Source: CAYTBN01 sp964436045
GTDB lineage: Bacteria > Myxococcota_A > UBA796 > UBA9615 > CAYRNR01
DNA length: 64,000 bases
Assembly: GCA_964436045.1 (NCBI GenBank)
Contig: CAYTBN010000032.1
Span: 9,828-73,827 of the forward strand
Reading direction: 5' to 3'
The notes under the pieces are model-generated. The model saw only the letters and a program-made list of their open reading frames with translations, did no database searches and was not told the origin of the DNA. Position numbers and translations under genes: made by a program. This document shows positions 35,722 to 42,721 of this stretch, one piece after another (the stretch's first letter is position 1; every line of letters starts with the position of its first letter).

Positions 35722-35863
35722 GCCGCCGTCGGGGTTGTCGCAAGCGCAGACAGCGATGAGTGCGGCGGTACAGCCGAGCAGTCCGCATGGTACTCCCGAA
35801 AAAAAGCCTCTGGGCCCCGCTTGGAGTGTAACGGTGCCCCGATCCGGGCGTCAATTTCGGCCA

Positions 35864-35888
35864 ACGGCTGGCGCCAGGCGCCAGCCGT
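35864..35888. repeat. 25-bp inverted repeat in a divergent promoter region
   Basis: Perfect 12-bp arms (ACGGCTGGCGCC and its complement) surround a single central A. It lies between the leftward MopE-repeat gene and the rightward small lipoprotein gene. There is no U-tract on either side, so it is more likely a regulator-binding palindrome or cruciform than a terminator. Confidence 0.6.
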
Positions 35889-35920
35889 CTCGTCTGCAGG
35901 CCCGAGCGTTTCCCGAAGAC

Positions 35921-35929
35921 TGCTAGACT
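35921..35929 (+). promoter_or_regulatory. Extended -10 element of the small lipoprotein gene
   Basis: TGC followed by TAGACT (35924-35929) matches an extended -10 (TGn-TATAAT, four of six). I see no good -35. The RNA would start about 25 nt before ATG 35960. Confidence 0.35.
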
Positions 35930-35959
35930 GGCAGCGCTGAAGGACGAAGGAGGAGAACG

Positions 35960-36340
35960 ATGAGGAGCCGCTGGCTGCTGTGGATGGCGATGGTCGCAGG
36001 GTGCCTGCTGATTACGGGCTGCATCCAGGAGACCGATCCCGAGACCGAGTGTGACGACGGAAAGGACAACGATCTCGACGGGCTATGGGACTGCGACGAT
36101 CCGAACTGCGCCGGCCTGGCCGGCTGCCCCGGGGCCGCGGACGACGACGACGCCACCGGGGATGACGACGACGACACGACCACCGGGGACGACGACGTGA
36201 CCGGGGATGACGACACGACCACCGGGGACGACGACGTGACCGGGGATGACGACACGACCGCCGGGGACGACGATGTGACCGGGGACGACGACGCGACCGG
36301 AGACGACGACGCGACCGGTGACGACGATACGACGAGCTAG
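35960..36340 (+). CDS. Small lipoprotein that is mostly acidic linker
   Basis: 126-aa lipoprotein: signal peptide with lipobox ITGC (Cys21), a short Cys-bearing motif 'ECDDGKDNDLDGLWDCDDPNC' (a common lipoprotein-proximal motif in this group), then only DDD-T/V/A-G repeats to the end. No globular domain follows. It may be a bare surface linker or negatively charged coat protein, or a remnant whose distal domain was lost. GGAGGA precedes the ATG. The 3' end overlaps the convergent hydrolase by four bases. Confidence 0.78.
   Translation: MRSRWLLWMAMVAGCLLITGCIQETDPETECDDGKDNDLDGLWDCDDPNCAGLAGCPGAADDDDATGDDDDDTTTGDDDVTGDDDTTTGDDDVTGDDDTTAGDDDVTGDDDATGDDDATGDDDTTS
36138..36334 (+). repeat. GAC-rich coding microsatellite forming the tail of the small lipoprotein
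   Basis: The 30-nt higher-order unit ACGACCGGGGACGACGACGT with its continuation recurs about four times in frame, then decays into shorter GACGACGACGCGACC units. It is the most regular of the acidic tracts. Confidence 0.8.
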
Positions 36341-37233
36341 GGAACCGGAACCCACTCCTCGGTGAAGCCGGTCAGCGCAGCGCGCCACTCGTCGAAGGAC
36401 TCGTCGGGCGCGTCGATGCAGTCGCTCGAGTAGCCGTCACACACCATGTTGCCGTGCTCGCCATTCGGAGCCAGCCACAGCTCCTTGGGGGCGTCGGCGG
36501 CGTCGAACAGGATCTGGGAGAAGTGGGCGCCGATATAGTCGTCCATCGCGCCGTGCATGAACATCTTGGGGGCCTGGACCTTCGGGATCCGACCCACGTT
36601 GTCCAGCTCCATGGTGACGAGCAGGCTGGCGGGGAGCGCCACCCGGGTCGAGTCCTCGACGAAGCCCTGGGAGGACGCCAGCGCGGCCTCGGTGATCAGC
36701 GCGGCGGGCTCGTCGACCTCGGCGGCCTGGTAGATCGCCGGCGCGCTGCCGAGGGAGAAACCGTAGTAGATCACGCCCAGTTCCGCCGCCAGGAGAGGTC
36801 CACCCGTGCTGCTGCTCAGCCGCCCGACGACGTGGTCGTGGGCCGCGGTCGCGGATCGGAAGATGGCGTCCTCGGTGGGCTCGCCCGTGCTCTTGCCGTA
36901 GCTCGGGTAGTCGTAGACGAACACGGTGTAGCCCATGTCCCACTTGAGCATCACCCGGTCCCAGTAGGTGTCCAGGTGCTTGTGGTTGCCGTGGGAGTAC
37001 AGGATGGTCGGCATCCCCGGGTCGCCGTAGGCCCAGATCCCGTAGATCGTCTCCCCGCCGCCCGTGGAGAACGAGACCTCCTCCAGCTGGTCCTCGGGGA
37101 TGTGGTTGTCGGGCAGGGTGTACTCGTCCAGCGTCTCGCCGGGGAAGAACATGAAGTCCACGTTGAAGCAGCCTGCCAGCGGCAGCGCGCCGCAGATTGC
37201 GGCCGCCGCCAGTACCCGTCGCAGCCCGGTCAT
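36337..37233 (-). CDS. Alpha/beta hydrolase lipoprotein
   Basis: 298-aa lipoprotein, lipobox LAGC (Cys22). Hydrolase landmarks: oxyanion region 'TILYSHGNHKHLDTYW', the strand 'GYTVFVYDYPSYGKS', nucleophile Ser160 in 'YYGFSLGSAPA', acid in 'MHGAMDDYIG' (Asp231/232) and His260 in 'NGEHGNM'. Architecture resembles the BEM46/serine aminopeptidase group of secreted hydrolases. Its ATG overlaps the stop of the upstream OMP-like lipoprotein (ATGA), so the two are co-translated. Substrate unknown. Confidence 0.83.
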   Translation of the reverse strand: MTGLRRVLAAAAICGALPLAGCFNVDFMFFPGETLDEYTLPDNHIPEDQLEEVSFSTGGGETIYGIWAYGDPGMPTILYSHGNHKHLDTYWDRVMLKWDMGYTVFVYDYPSYGKSTGEPTEDAIFRSATAAHDHVVGRLSSSTGGPLLAAELGVIYYGFSLGSAPAIYQAAEVDEPAALITEAALASSQGFVEDSTRVALPASLLVTMELDNVGRIPKVQAPKMFMHGAMDDYIGAHFSQILFDAADAPKELWLAPNGEHGNMVCDGYSSDCIDAPDESFDEWRAALTGFTEEWVPVP

Positions 37234-37919
37234 CGCTCACCTCCCGCCTTCGACCCGTCACCCAGGTAGAAGTTGAATCCACCGGTCACGCTCACGCTCC
37301 CCAGCTTGCCCGCGTAGTCGACGATCATGGTGGTGGTGTCGGTCCAGGGATCGGCCCACTTGAGCTCCAGCCCGAGCCCGAAGCGTCTGCGCTTGCCGAG
37401 CCTGACCTCGCCGCCGATCAGGGGCGCGAAGTGGAGCGGCCCGCTGTCGACCACCTCGGGTTCCACCGGCGCGATGAACAGGTGGAACCCCAGGTAGATC
37501 AGGTGCCGCGGGTGCAGCTGCCAGCTGGCCACCAGGTTGGTGTCGATGGCGAACCAGCTGTCGGTGCGGTTGAACAGGGTGTGCAGTACCGTCGCCGTGC
37601 TCAGCCCGGGCCGCCCCTTGTGCTGGTCGGCGAAGTACCATGAGCCGCCCAGGTCGAAGGCCGCTGCGCCCATCAGCGCCGGCATCACGTGCCAGCCGAA
37701 CAGCAGGTCGTGGCGGTCGGTGACCCCGTGCTTGACCGTGAGCGTGGGCAGCGGAACGGGCACCGTGGCGCCGGCCACCTCGGCGATCGGTCCGCCCAGC
37801 CCCACGTTGAGCGAGGTGTTGCCCTTGCCCAGCGGCCGCGCGGTGTGGGCGGTGCCGCAGCCGACCAGGGTCAGCAGGGCCAGGGCCGCAGCCAGGATCA
37901 ATCCAGTTCGTTCTTGCAT
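37230..37919 (-). CDS. Lipoprotein with beta-barrel-like strands
   Basis: 229-aa lipoprotein, lipobox LVGC (Cys21). The mature part alternates short amphipathic strands and turns ('SLNVGLGGPIAEV', 'LIYLGFHLFIAPVE', 'RRFGLGLELKWADPW', 'SVSVTGGFNFYLGDG'), as small outer-membrane barrels do. I recognise no family. ATG 37919 is preferred because GGGGA lies five bases upstream; ATG 37925 overlaps that element. First gene of a two-gene unit with the hydrolase lipoprotein. Confidence 0.72.
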   Translation of the reverse strand: MQERTGLILAAALALLTLVGCGTAHTARPLGKGNTSLNVGLGGPIAEVAGATVPVPLPTLTVKHGVTDRHDLLFGWHVMPALMGAAAFDLGGSWYFADQHKGRPGLSTATVLHTLFNRTDSWFAIDTNLVASWQLHPRHLIYLGFHLFIAPVEPEVVDSGPLHFAPLIGGEVRLGKRRRFGLGLELKWADPWTDTTTMIVDYAGKLGSVSVTGGFNFYLGDGSKAGGER

Positions 37920-38046
37920 CGACATCCCCGAAGACACGGCCAGACCAGCCGACCATGGCACCCATTTTCCGGCCACTCTATCGAAAGCCCGACGGCGAGG
38001 CGAACGTGCGATGGCGTCTGCGCGGCCGTGTGCTACCGTGCGGCCC

Positions 38047-38916
38047 ATGCGTTACCGCGGACCCATCTTCCGCCCCCCGTCCGAGGCCGACAGCTACATC
38101 CTGCAGATCGCATACGGCTGCAGCTGGAACCGCTGCACGTTCTGCCACATGTACCCCGGGATCCCCTTCCGGCTGCGACCCATCGACGAGGTGCTCGACG
38201 ACATCGCGGAGGCCGGGCGTTCGATCCCCGGGATCCGGCGGGTGTTCCTGGCGGACGGCGACGCGCTGGTGCTCGGGCCCCGGCTGCTGCTGCGGATCCT
38301 CGGGGCGCTGCGCGAGCACCTGCCCAACCTGGAGCGGGTCGGGATCTACACCGACGCCAAGGGCGTGTTGCGCAAGGGCGACGGCACCCTCCGCGAGCTG
38401 GTGGCTGCCGGACTCGGGATCGTCTATCTGGGCCTGGAGTCCGGGAGCGACGAGGTGCTCGGCCGGTTATGCAAGGAGGCCGCGGCCGCCGAGATGACCG
38501 AGGCGATGCAGCGTTGCGCCGCGGCCGGGCTGCGCACCTCGGTGATCGCGCTGATCGGCGCTGGCGGCCAGGAGTTGACCGACCAGCACGCTGACGAGAC
38601 CGCGCGGGTGGTCTCCGAGATGGGCCCCGACTACTTCTCCCTGCTGACCCTGATGATCCTGGACGGTTCGCCCCTGGCCACCGCCCTCGACGAGGGGCGC
38701 TACACCTCCCTGGAGCCACTGCAGACCCTGCGGGAGATGCGGCGGATCCTGGCGGGCATCGAGACCGCAGGGCCGATGGTCTTCCGCACGAATCACGCCA
38801 GCACCTACCTTCCGCTGTCCGGCACCCTGCCCGGTGACAAGGCGGCGATGCTGGCCAAGCTCGACTGGGCCATCGACAACAAGGTCCTGCGCCCCGAGTA
38901 CTTCAGGGCGTTATAG
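38047..38916 (+). CDS. Radical SAM protein (Elp3/MiaB-like subgroup)
   Basis: 289-aa radical SAM protein. The cluster motif is CSWNRCTFC (Cys25, 30, 33), the CX4CX2C variant, followed by 'HMYPGIPFRLRPIDEVLDDI', 'VFLADGDAL', 'RVGIYTDAKGVL', 'IVYLGLESGSDEVL' and 'TSVIALIGAGGQ', all typical of the Elp3/MiaB-like radical SAM fold. No B12, TRAM or acetyltransferase domain is attached. Reaction unknown. The ATG lacks a clear ribosome-binding site. It is divergent from the OMP-like lipoprotein and 25 nt upstream of a CPBP protease gene. Confidence 0.85.
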   Translation: MRYRGPIFRPPSEADSYILQIAYGCSWNRCTFCHMYPGIPFRLRPIDEVLDDIAEAGRSIPGIRRVFLADGDALVLGPRLLLRILGALREHLPNLERVGIYTDAKGVLRKGDGTLRELVAAGLGIVYLGLESGSDEVLGRLCKEAAAAEMTEAMQRCAAAGLRTSVIALIGAGGQELTDQHADETARVVSEMGPDYFSLLTLMILDGSPLATALDEGRYTSLEPLQTLREMRRILAGIETAGPMVFRTNHASTYLPLSGTLPGDKAAMLAKLDWAIDNKVLRPEYFRAL

Positions 38917-38941
38917 TCGGCCGTTGGCCGGAGGTGGACCG

Positions 38942-39631
38942 ATGGGCGAGGAGACCCCACTGCGCGAGCGGCCGCGTCGCTGGGGGCTGGTCCATGCCGC
39001 GGGTGTGCTGGCGGTCAAGCTGGGCGCCGACGTGGCCATCGGCGCGGTGCTCTGGGCCGGCCCCGGCCGCGATGCTTCGGCGGTGATCATCTGCCTGCTT
39101 TCCGCTGCTTCCTGGCTGCCGGTACTGGCGCTGCTGGCGCTGGCGGCGCGGGCGACCTCCGACGCGCCGCTGGTCCCGTGGCGGGGCCCCGGCGGCCACA
39201 AGACCATCCTCGTGGTGACCGTCGGCGTGGCCGTCACAGGGGTGTCCCTGGTGCTCTCGATCCTGGCCGGCGACGCCTCGACCCCGCTCGAGGACGCCAT
39301 CCGCAGCCCCCTCGACCTGTGGGCGGTGGTGGTCTTCGCCCTGGTCGCGGCCCCGGTGGTCGAGGAGATCTTCTTCCGCGGCTACCTGTACACCGCCCTG
39401 GAGAACACCCTGGGCGGATGGCTCTCGGTGCTGCTGGTCGGGCTGCTGTTCGGCCTGTTCCACGGCCTGCAGTACGCCGGCGTCCCCGCCGCCCTCGCCG
39501 CGGTCACCCTGATGGGGCTGGGCACCACCTGGGTCCGCCGCTACACCGGCGGCGTGCTGCCCTGCATCCTGCTGCACGTGGCCTACAACGCCGTCGGAAT
39601 CTCGGTGCTGCTGCTGACGACCGAGGTGTGA
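38942..39631 (+). CDS. CPBP-family intramembrane protease
   Basis: 229-aa polytopic protein with about six to seven helices. The three family motifs are intact: EEIFFR (Glu141, Glu142, Arg146), 'FGLFHG' (His174) and 'HVAYN' (His212, Asn216). CPBP (Rce1-like) proteases cleave substrates in the membrane; in bacteria they often mature peptides or give immunity to them. GGAGG precedes the ATG. It directly follows the radical SAM gene, and such a pairing could process a modified peptide, though no precursor gene is evident. Confidence 0.88.
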   Translation: MGEETPLRERPRRWGLVHAAGVLAVKLGADVAIGAVLWAGPGRDASAVIICLLSAASWLPVLALLALAARATSDAPLVPWRGPGGHKTILVVTVGVAVTGVSLVLSILAGDASTPLEDAIRSPLDLWAVVVFALVAAPVVEEIFFRGYLYTALENTLGGWLSVLLVGLLFGLFHGLQYAGVPAALAAVTLMGLGTTWVRRYTGGVLPCILLHVAYNAVGISVLLLTTEV

Positions 39632-39668
39632 CCTCTCGGGAATTCCGCACCATCCGGAGGCACCCCCC

Positions 39669-40043
39669 TCAGCTGAACAGCGACACAGCCGGCCGATCGT
39701 CTTCTATCCGCTTGTTACGGCGGCGGCGCAGCCAGAACAACATCGAGCCGCCGACGAACAGCTGACCCAGGCCCAGGTACCACTGCAGGTGCCCCCAGTT
39801 GAGGCCGCCGTACTCCAGGCAGCGTTCGTACGCGCGGCCAGCGACCTCCTCGGGGGTGGCGATGTGGAGGCACACGCGGCTGAACATCAGGAACACGGCG
39901 AGGCCGACGACGAGGCCGACGGTGCCCGCGATCAGCACGTCCTTGACCAGGGTGGTGCGCAGGATCTCGTCGGCGTCTTCTTGATACTGCCGCGCCATCC
40001 GCTGGGCGCTGTCGGAAGCGGGTCGCCAGGACGAGGGTGTCAT
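39669..40043 (-). CDS. Two-helix membrane protein downstream of cstA
   Basis: 124 aa. Helices at about residues 34-55 ('VLIAGTVGLVVGLAVFLMFS') and 87-108 ('WYLGLGQLFVGGSMLFWL'), then a basic tail 'RRRRNKRIEDD'. Not homologous in appearance to the YjiX-type small partner of CstA. It lies 20 nt downstream of cstA on the same strand, so it may be an accessory subunit. Confidence 0.62.
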   Translation of the reverse strand: MTPSSWRPASDSAQRMARQYQEDADEILRTTLVKDVLIAGTVGLVVGLAVFLMFSRVCLHIATPEEVAGRAYERCLEYGGLNWGHLQWYLGLGQLFVGGSMLFWLRRRRNKRIEDDRPAVSLFS

Positions 40044-40063
40044 CGAGTCGATTGTACCGCGGC

Positions 40064-41734
40064 TCAGGCGGGGGAACGAAGGTGTTTGGTGCCCGCGCGG
40101 CGATAGGTCGCCCACAGGGTGATCCCGGCCTGCAGCGCCAGCAGGTAGGCCACCGCGAACAGCGCCAGCGCGACCACCCCCAGCATGGGATTGACCCCGT
40201 CGCCCAGGTTCTTGGCGCCCAGGGTGATCAGGGAGGTCATGGTCACCGCGAACATGAAGACCATCGGTACGATGGCGAACCAGGTGGCGCGGGAGCGGTG
40301 GGCCAGCCAGACGGAGACCGCCAGCAGGGCCAGGGCGGCCAGCAGCTGGTTGGCCGAGCCGAAGATCGGCCAGATCTGCTGCCACTTGCCGGAGAAGGCC
40401 AGCGCCATCGCCAGCCCGACCCCGGCCGCGGTCGCCAGGTAGCGGTTGGTGGCCAGGATCGAGGGCTTCGCCCCCTCCGTCCGCGGCTCGAAGAACTCCT
40501 GGAAGCAGAACCGGCAGAGGCGGGTGCCGGTGTCCAGGGAGGTCAGGGCGAAGGCGCTGACCGCCAGGGCGACGAAGGAGACCGCGGCCTCCTTGGGAAT
40601 GCCCAGGCTGGCGATGAAGGTGCCCAGACCCGCCGAGAACGCGGCCACCGGTCCGCCGCCACCCGCGCCCAGGAAGCCGTCGTAGTCGGCCCGCGCCATG
40701 GTTGCCACCGTGACCAGCGCGAGGACCGCCAGCAGTGACTCGATGAGCATCCCGCCGTACCCCACCAGCTTGGCGTCGGTCTCGCGGTTGATCTGCTTGG
40801 AGGTCGTTCCCGAACCGACCAGCGAGTGGAACCCGGAGATGGCGCCGCAGGCGACGGTCACGAACAGCGCCGGGAACAGGTATCCCAGCTTGGGATCGTG
40901 GAAGCCGGTCGTCGCCGCGTACTCGATCTTCGGGTTGTAGACCACCACGCCGACCAGTCCCAGGATCAGCATCGCGTAAAGCAGGTAGGAGTTGAGGTAG
41001 TCCCGCGGTTGCAGCAGCGCCCAGACCGGGGTCACCGACGCCACGAAGACATAGGCGAACAGGATCCAGAGCCAGATCTTCATCGCCCGGTCCGGATCCT
41101 CGGACAGCGTCAGCGGGGCGTACTGACCCACGACGAGCCCCGCGAACAGCAGCAGCACGCCGACGATGGTCGCAGGGACGAAGGGCACCTTGAAACGGTT
41201 GACGGCGACGCCGAACAGTACCGCCAGCACCATGAACCACAGGGACGCGGTGGCGGCCGCTGGAACGGCGACGAAGGTCTTGGCGACCACGATCGCGAAC
41301 ACCGCGATCACCAGCACCAGGGCCGACCAGGCGAACACCAGGAACAGGACCTTGCCGGTGACGCCGACGTGCTCCTCGACCACCTCGCCGATGGACTTAC
41401 CCTGGTGGCGCAGGCTGGCGACGATGGCCATGAAGTCGTGGGCCGCGCCCATGAAGATCCCGCCGAGCACGAGCCACACGTAGACCGGCAACCAGCCGAA
41501 GGCCAGCGCGGTCACCGGTCCGATGATCGGGGCGGCACCTGCGATGGACGCGAAGTGGTGGCCGAGCACCACCGCGGGTTTGGCGGGTACGTAGTCGACG
41601 CCGTCCTCGTGGGTGTGCGCCGGGGTCACACGGTTGCGATCCAGGCCAAGCTTGCGGGCCAGGAAGCCCCCGTAGAACACGTAGGCCGCCACGAACATGG
41701 CGATCCCTACCACCAACAACCAGATCGCCGACAT
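40064..41734 (-). CDS. cstA: Carbon-starvation protein CstA, pyruvate/peptide transporter
   Basis: 556-aa polytopic inner-membrane protein with about 15 helices. The N-terminal 'YVFYGGFLARKLGLDRNRVTPAH', 'DGVDYVPAKPAVVLGHHFASIAGAAPIIGP' (read in two parts) and 'GGIFMGAAHDFMAIVASLRHQGKSI' are signature stretches of CstA. It is of the shorter type, lacking the extra C-terminal region of the 701-aa E. coli protein. CstA-family proteins import pyruvate and probably peptides under starvation. The ATG directly follows the stop of the upstream exported-protein gene (TAGATG), so the two are coupled. Confidence 0.93.
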   Translation of the reverse strand: MSAIWLLVVGIAMFVAAYVFYGGFLARKLGLDRNRVTPAHTHEDGVDYVPAKPAVVLGHHFASIAGAAPIIGPVTALAFGWLPVYVWLVLGGIFMGAAHDFMAIVASLRHQGKSIGEVVEEHVGVTGKVLFLVFAWSALVLVIAVFAIVVAKTFVAVPAAATASLWFMVLAVLFGVAVNRFKVPFVPATIVGVLLLFAGLVVGQYAPLTLSEDPDRAMKIWLWILFAYVFVASVTPVWALLQPRDYLNSYLLYAMLILGLVGVVVYNPKIEYAATTGFHDPKLGYLFPALFVTVACGAISGFHSLVGSGTTSKQINRETDAKLVGYGGMLIESLLAVLALVTVATMARADYDGFLGAGGGGPVAAFSAGLGTFIASLGIPKEAAVSFVALAVSAFALTSLDTGTRLCRFCFQEFFEPRTEGAKPSILATNRYLATAAGVGLAMALAFSGKWQQIWPIFGSANQLLAALALLAVSVWLAHRSRATWFAIVPMVFMFAVTMTSLITLGAKNLGDGVNPMLGVVALALFAVAYLLALQAGITLWATYRRAGTKHLRSPA

Positions 41735-42475
41735 CTACTCCACCAACTCCACGACCTCTCGCTTGACCTGATATTTCACCAGCCGGTGGGGGGGGGCGGT
41801 CTCGATCCAGTAGTGGAGCTTGGGCGCCAGGTGAGCCCAGGTGCCGCGCATCGAGCAGGCCACGTGGAAGGTCTCGTAGGTTCCGGAGGGCAACACGATG
41901 GTCTCCGGGTCCTTCAGCGCCGCCGAGAAGTGGTAGAGCACCTCGTCGGACAGGAACGAGAACTTCATCCTGTCCTCGTTGTCGAGGAACTTGAGGAACA
42001 GCAGCGGCAGAGCCAGGTAGGCCACTGTGTCCTCGGCGGTGCGCAGGGAGCGCGAGCTGGAGCCGGTCTCGACCAGGGCTTCCTCGCGCTCGTAGACGGT
42101 CTCCGTCCACGCAGGTGCGCCCCGCTTGCGGTGGCGCGACATCAGTGGCTGGAGCGTCAGCTCGTCCATGTAGATCGTGTGGTGGACGAGGGCGGCCGCC
42201 CCGTCCTCGAAGGTCTCCACGTCGATCCGGAGGACCGGGGTGTCGTCCAGCGTGTCCCTGGCGACGGTGAAGATCTCCTCGTCGGTCAGCAGCTCGCCGT
42301 CCCGATAGCGGCGGTAGTGGACGGTCGTGCCCACCTGGCCGTCCAGGTGGGGTGTGGCGAGCATGCCCTCCTCGGCCAGGCGGAAGTACATCGATCCCCA
42401 GTCGCGGGCCGCGGCCGGCGCGGCCAGCGCCAGCGCCGCCAGCAGCAGGATCGTCAGCGGGATGGTCCGGTTGAT
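41735..42475 (-). CDS. Exported DUF3108-like protein, apparent ATC start
   Basis: About 246 aa. The signal peptide 'NRTIPLTILLLAALALAAPAAA' begins right after an ATC codon at 42475, which sits five bases behind a perfect GGAGG. No ATG, GTG or TTG lies at the signal's start; the nearest in-frame start is GTG 42607, giving 44 extra Arg/Pro-rich residues that would bury the signal peptide. The mature part has beta-rich DUF3108-like sequence ('VGTTVHYRRYRDGELLTDEEIFTVARD' in pieces, 'TYETFHVACSMRGTWAHLAPKLHYWIE'). It is coupled to cstA. Role unknown, probably periplasmic. Confidence 0.68.
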   Translation of the reverse strand: MNRTIPLTILLLAALALAAPAAARDWGSMYFRLAEEGMLATPHLDGQVGTTVHYRRYRDGELLTDEEIFTVARDTLDDTPVLRIDVETFEDGAAALVHHTIYMDELTLQPLMSRHRKRGAPAWTETVYEREEALVETGSSSRSLRTAEDTVAYLALPLLFLKFLDNEDRMKFSFLSDEVLYHFSAALKDPETIVLPSGTYETFHVACSMRGTWAHLAPKLHYWIETAPPHRLVKYQVKREVVELVE

Positions 42476-42638
42476 GGGAACCTCCGTCCACGCACTCCAG
42501 GGCGTTCGACGTCGCCGGGGCGCGGAGCCTTCGAAGCCTACACCAGAGGCTGATTGTGTGCGCGGTGAGCGCCGTCGCCAAGGGCCCACCGCTGCCCGGT
42601 CGCTCACGCGCGCGAGGCGCGCGCACCAATTTTTTGGG

Positions 42639-42666
42639 TTGACTTGGATCTCCCTGGGTCTAGAGT
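42639..42666 (+). promoter_or_regulatory. Sigma-70-type promoter of the activase gene
   Basis: -35 TTGACT (42639-42644), 16-bp spacer, -10 TAGAGT (42661-42666). The RNA start would fall near 42673, the first base of the palindromic operator. This is the best promoter in the window by consensus. Confidence 0.7.
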
Positions 42667-42672
42667 GCCAAA

Positions 42673-42696
42673 ACTAGACTGACGCGTCAGTCTAGT
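42673..42696. promoter_or_regulatory. 24-bp perfect palindrome, TetR-type operator
   Basis: The half-site ACTAGACTGACG at 42673-42684 is exactly mirrored at 42685-42696. It lies between the -10 and the ribosome-binding site, over the predicted RNA start, where a bound dimer would block transcription. The core GACTGACGCGTCAGTC has the form of many TetR-family operators. No TetR gene is in the window. Confidence 0.82.
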
Positions 42697-42721
42697 GCTC
42701 TCGGTCGGGAGGATGGACAAC

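Noticed and set aside
35583..35864. Alternative frames across the start of the Ig/MopE-repeat gene
   Set aside because: They encode Arg/Pro/Thr-rich sequence with no family; the Ig/MopE frame is the real one.
42607..42635. GC hairpin (GCGCGCG, AGG loop) followed after five bases by T6, upstream of the activase promoter
   Set aside because: No rightward gene ends here and the T-run is not directly after the stem, so a real terminator is unlikely; it may be chance in CG-rich DNA.
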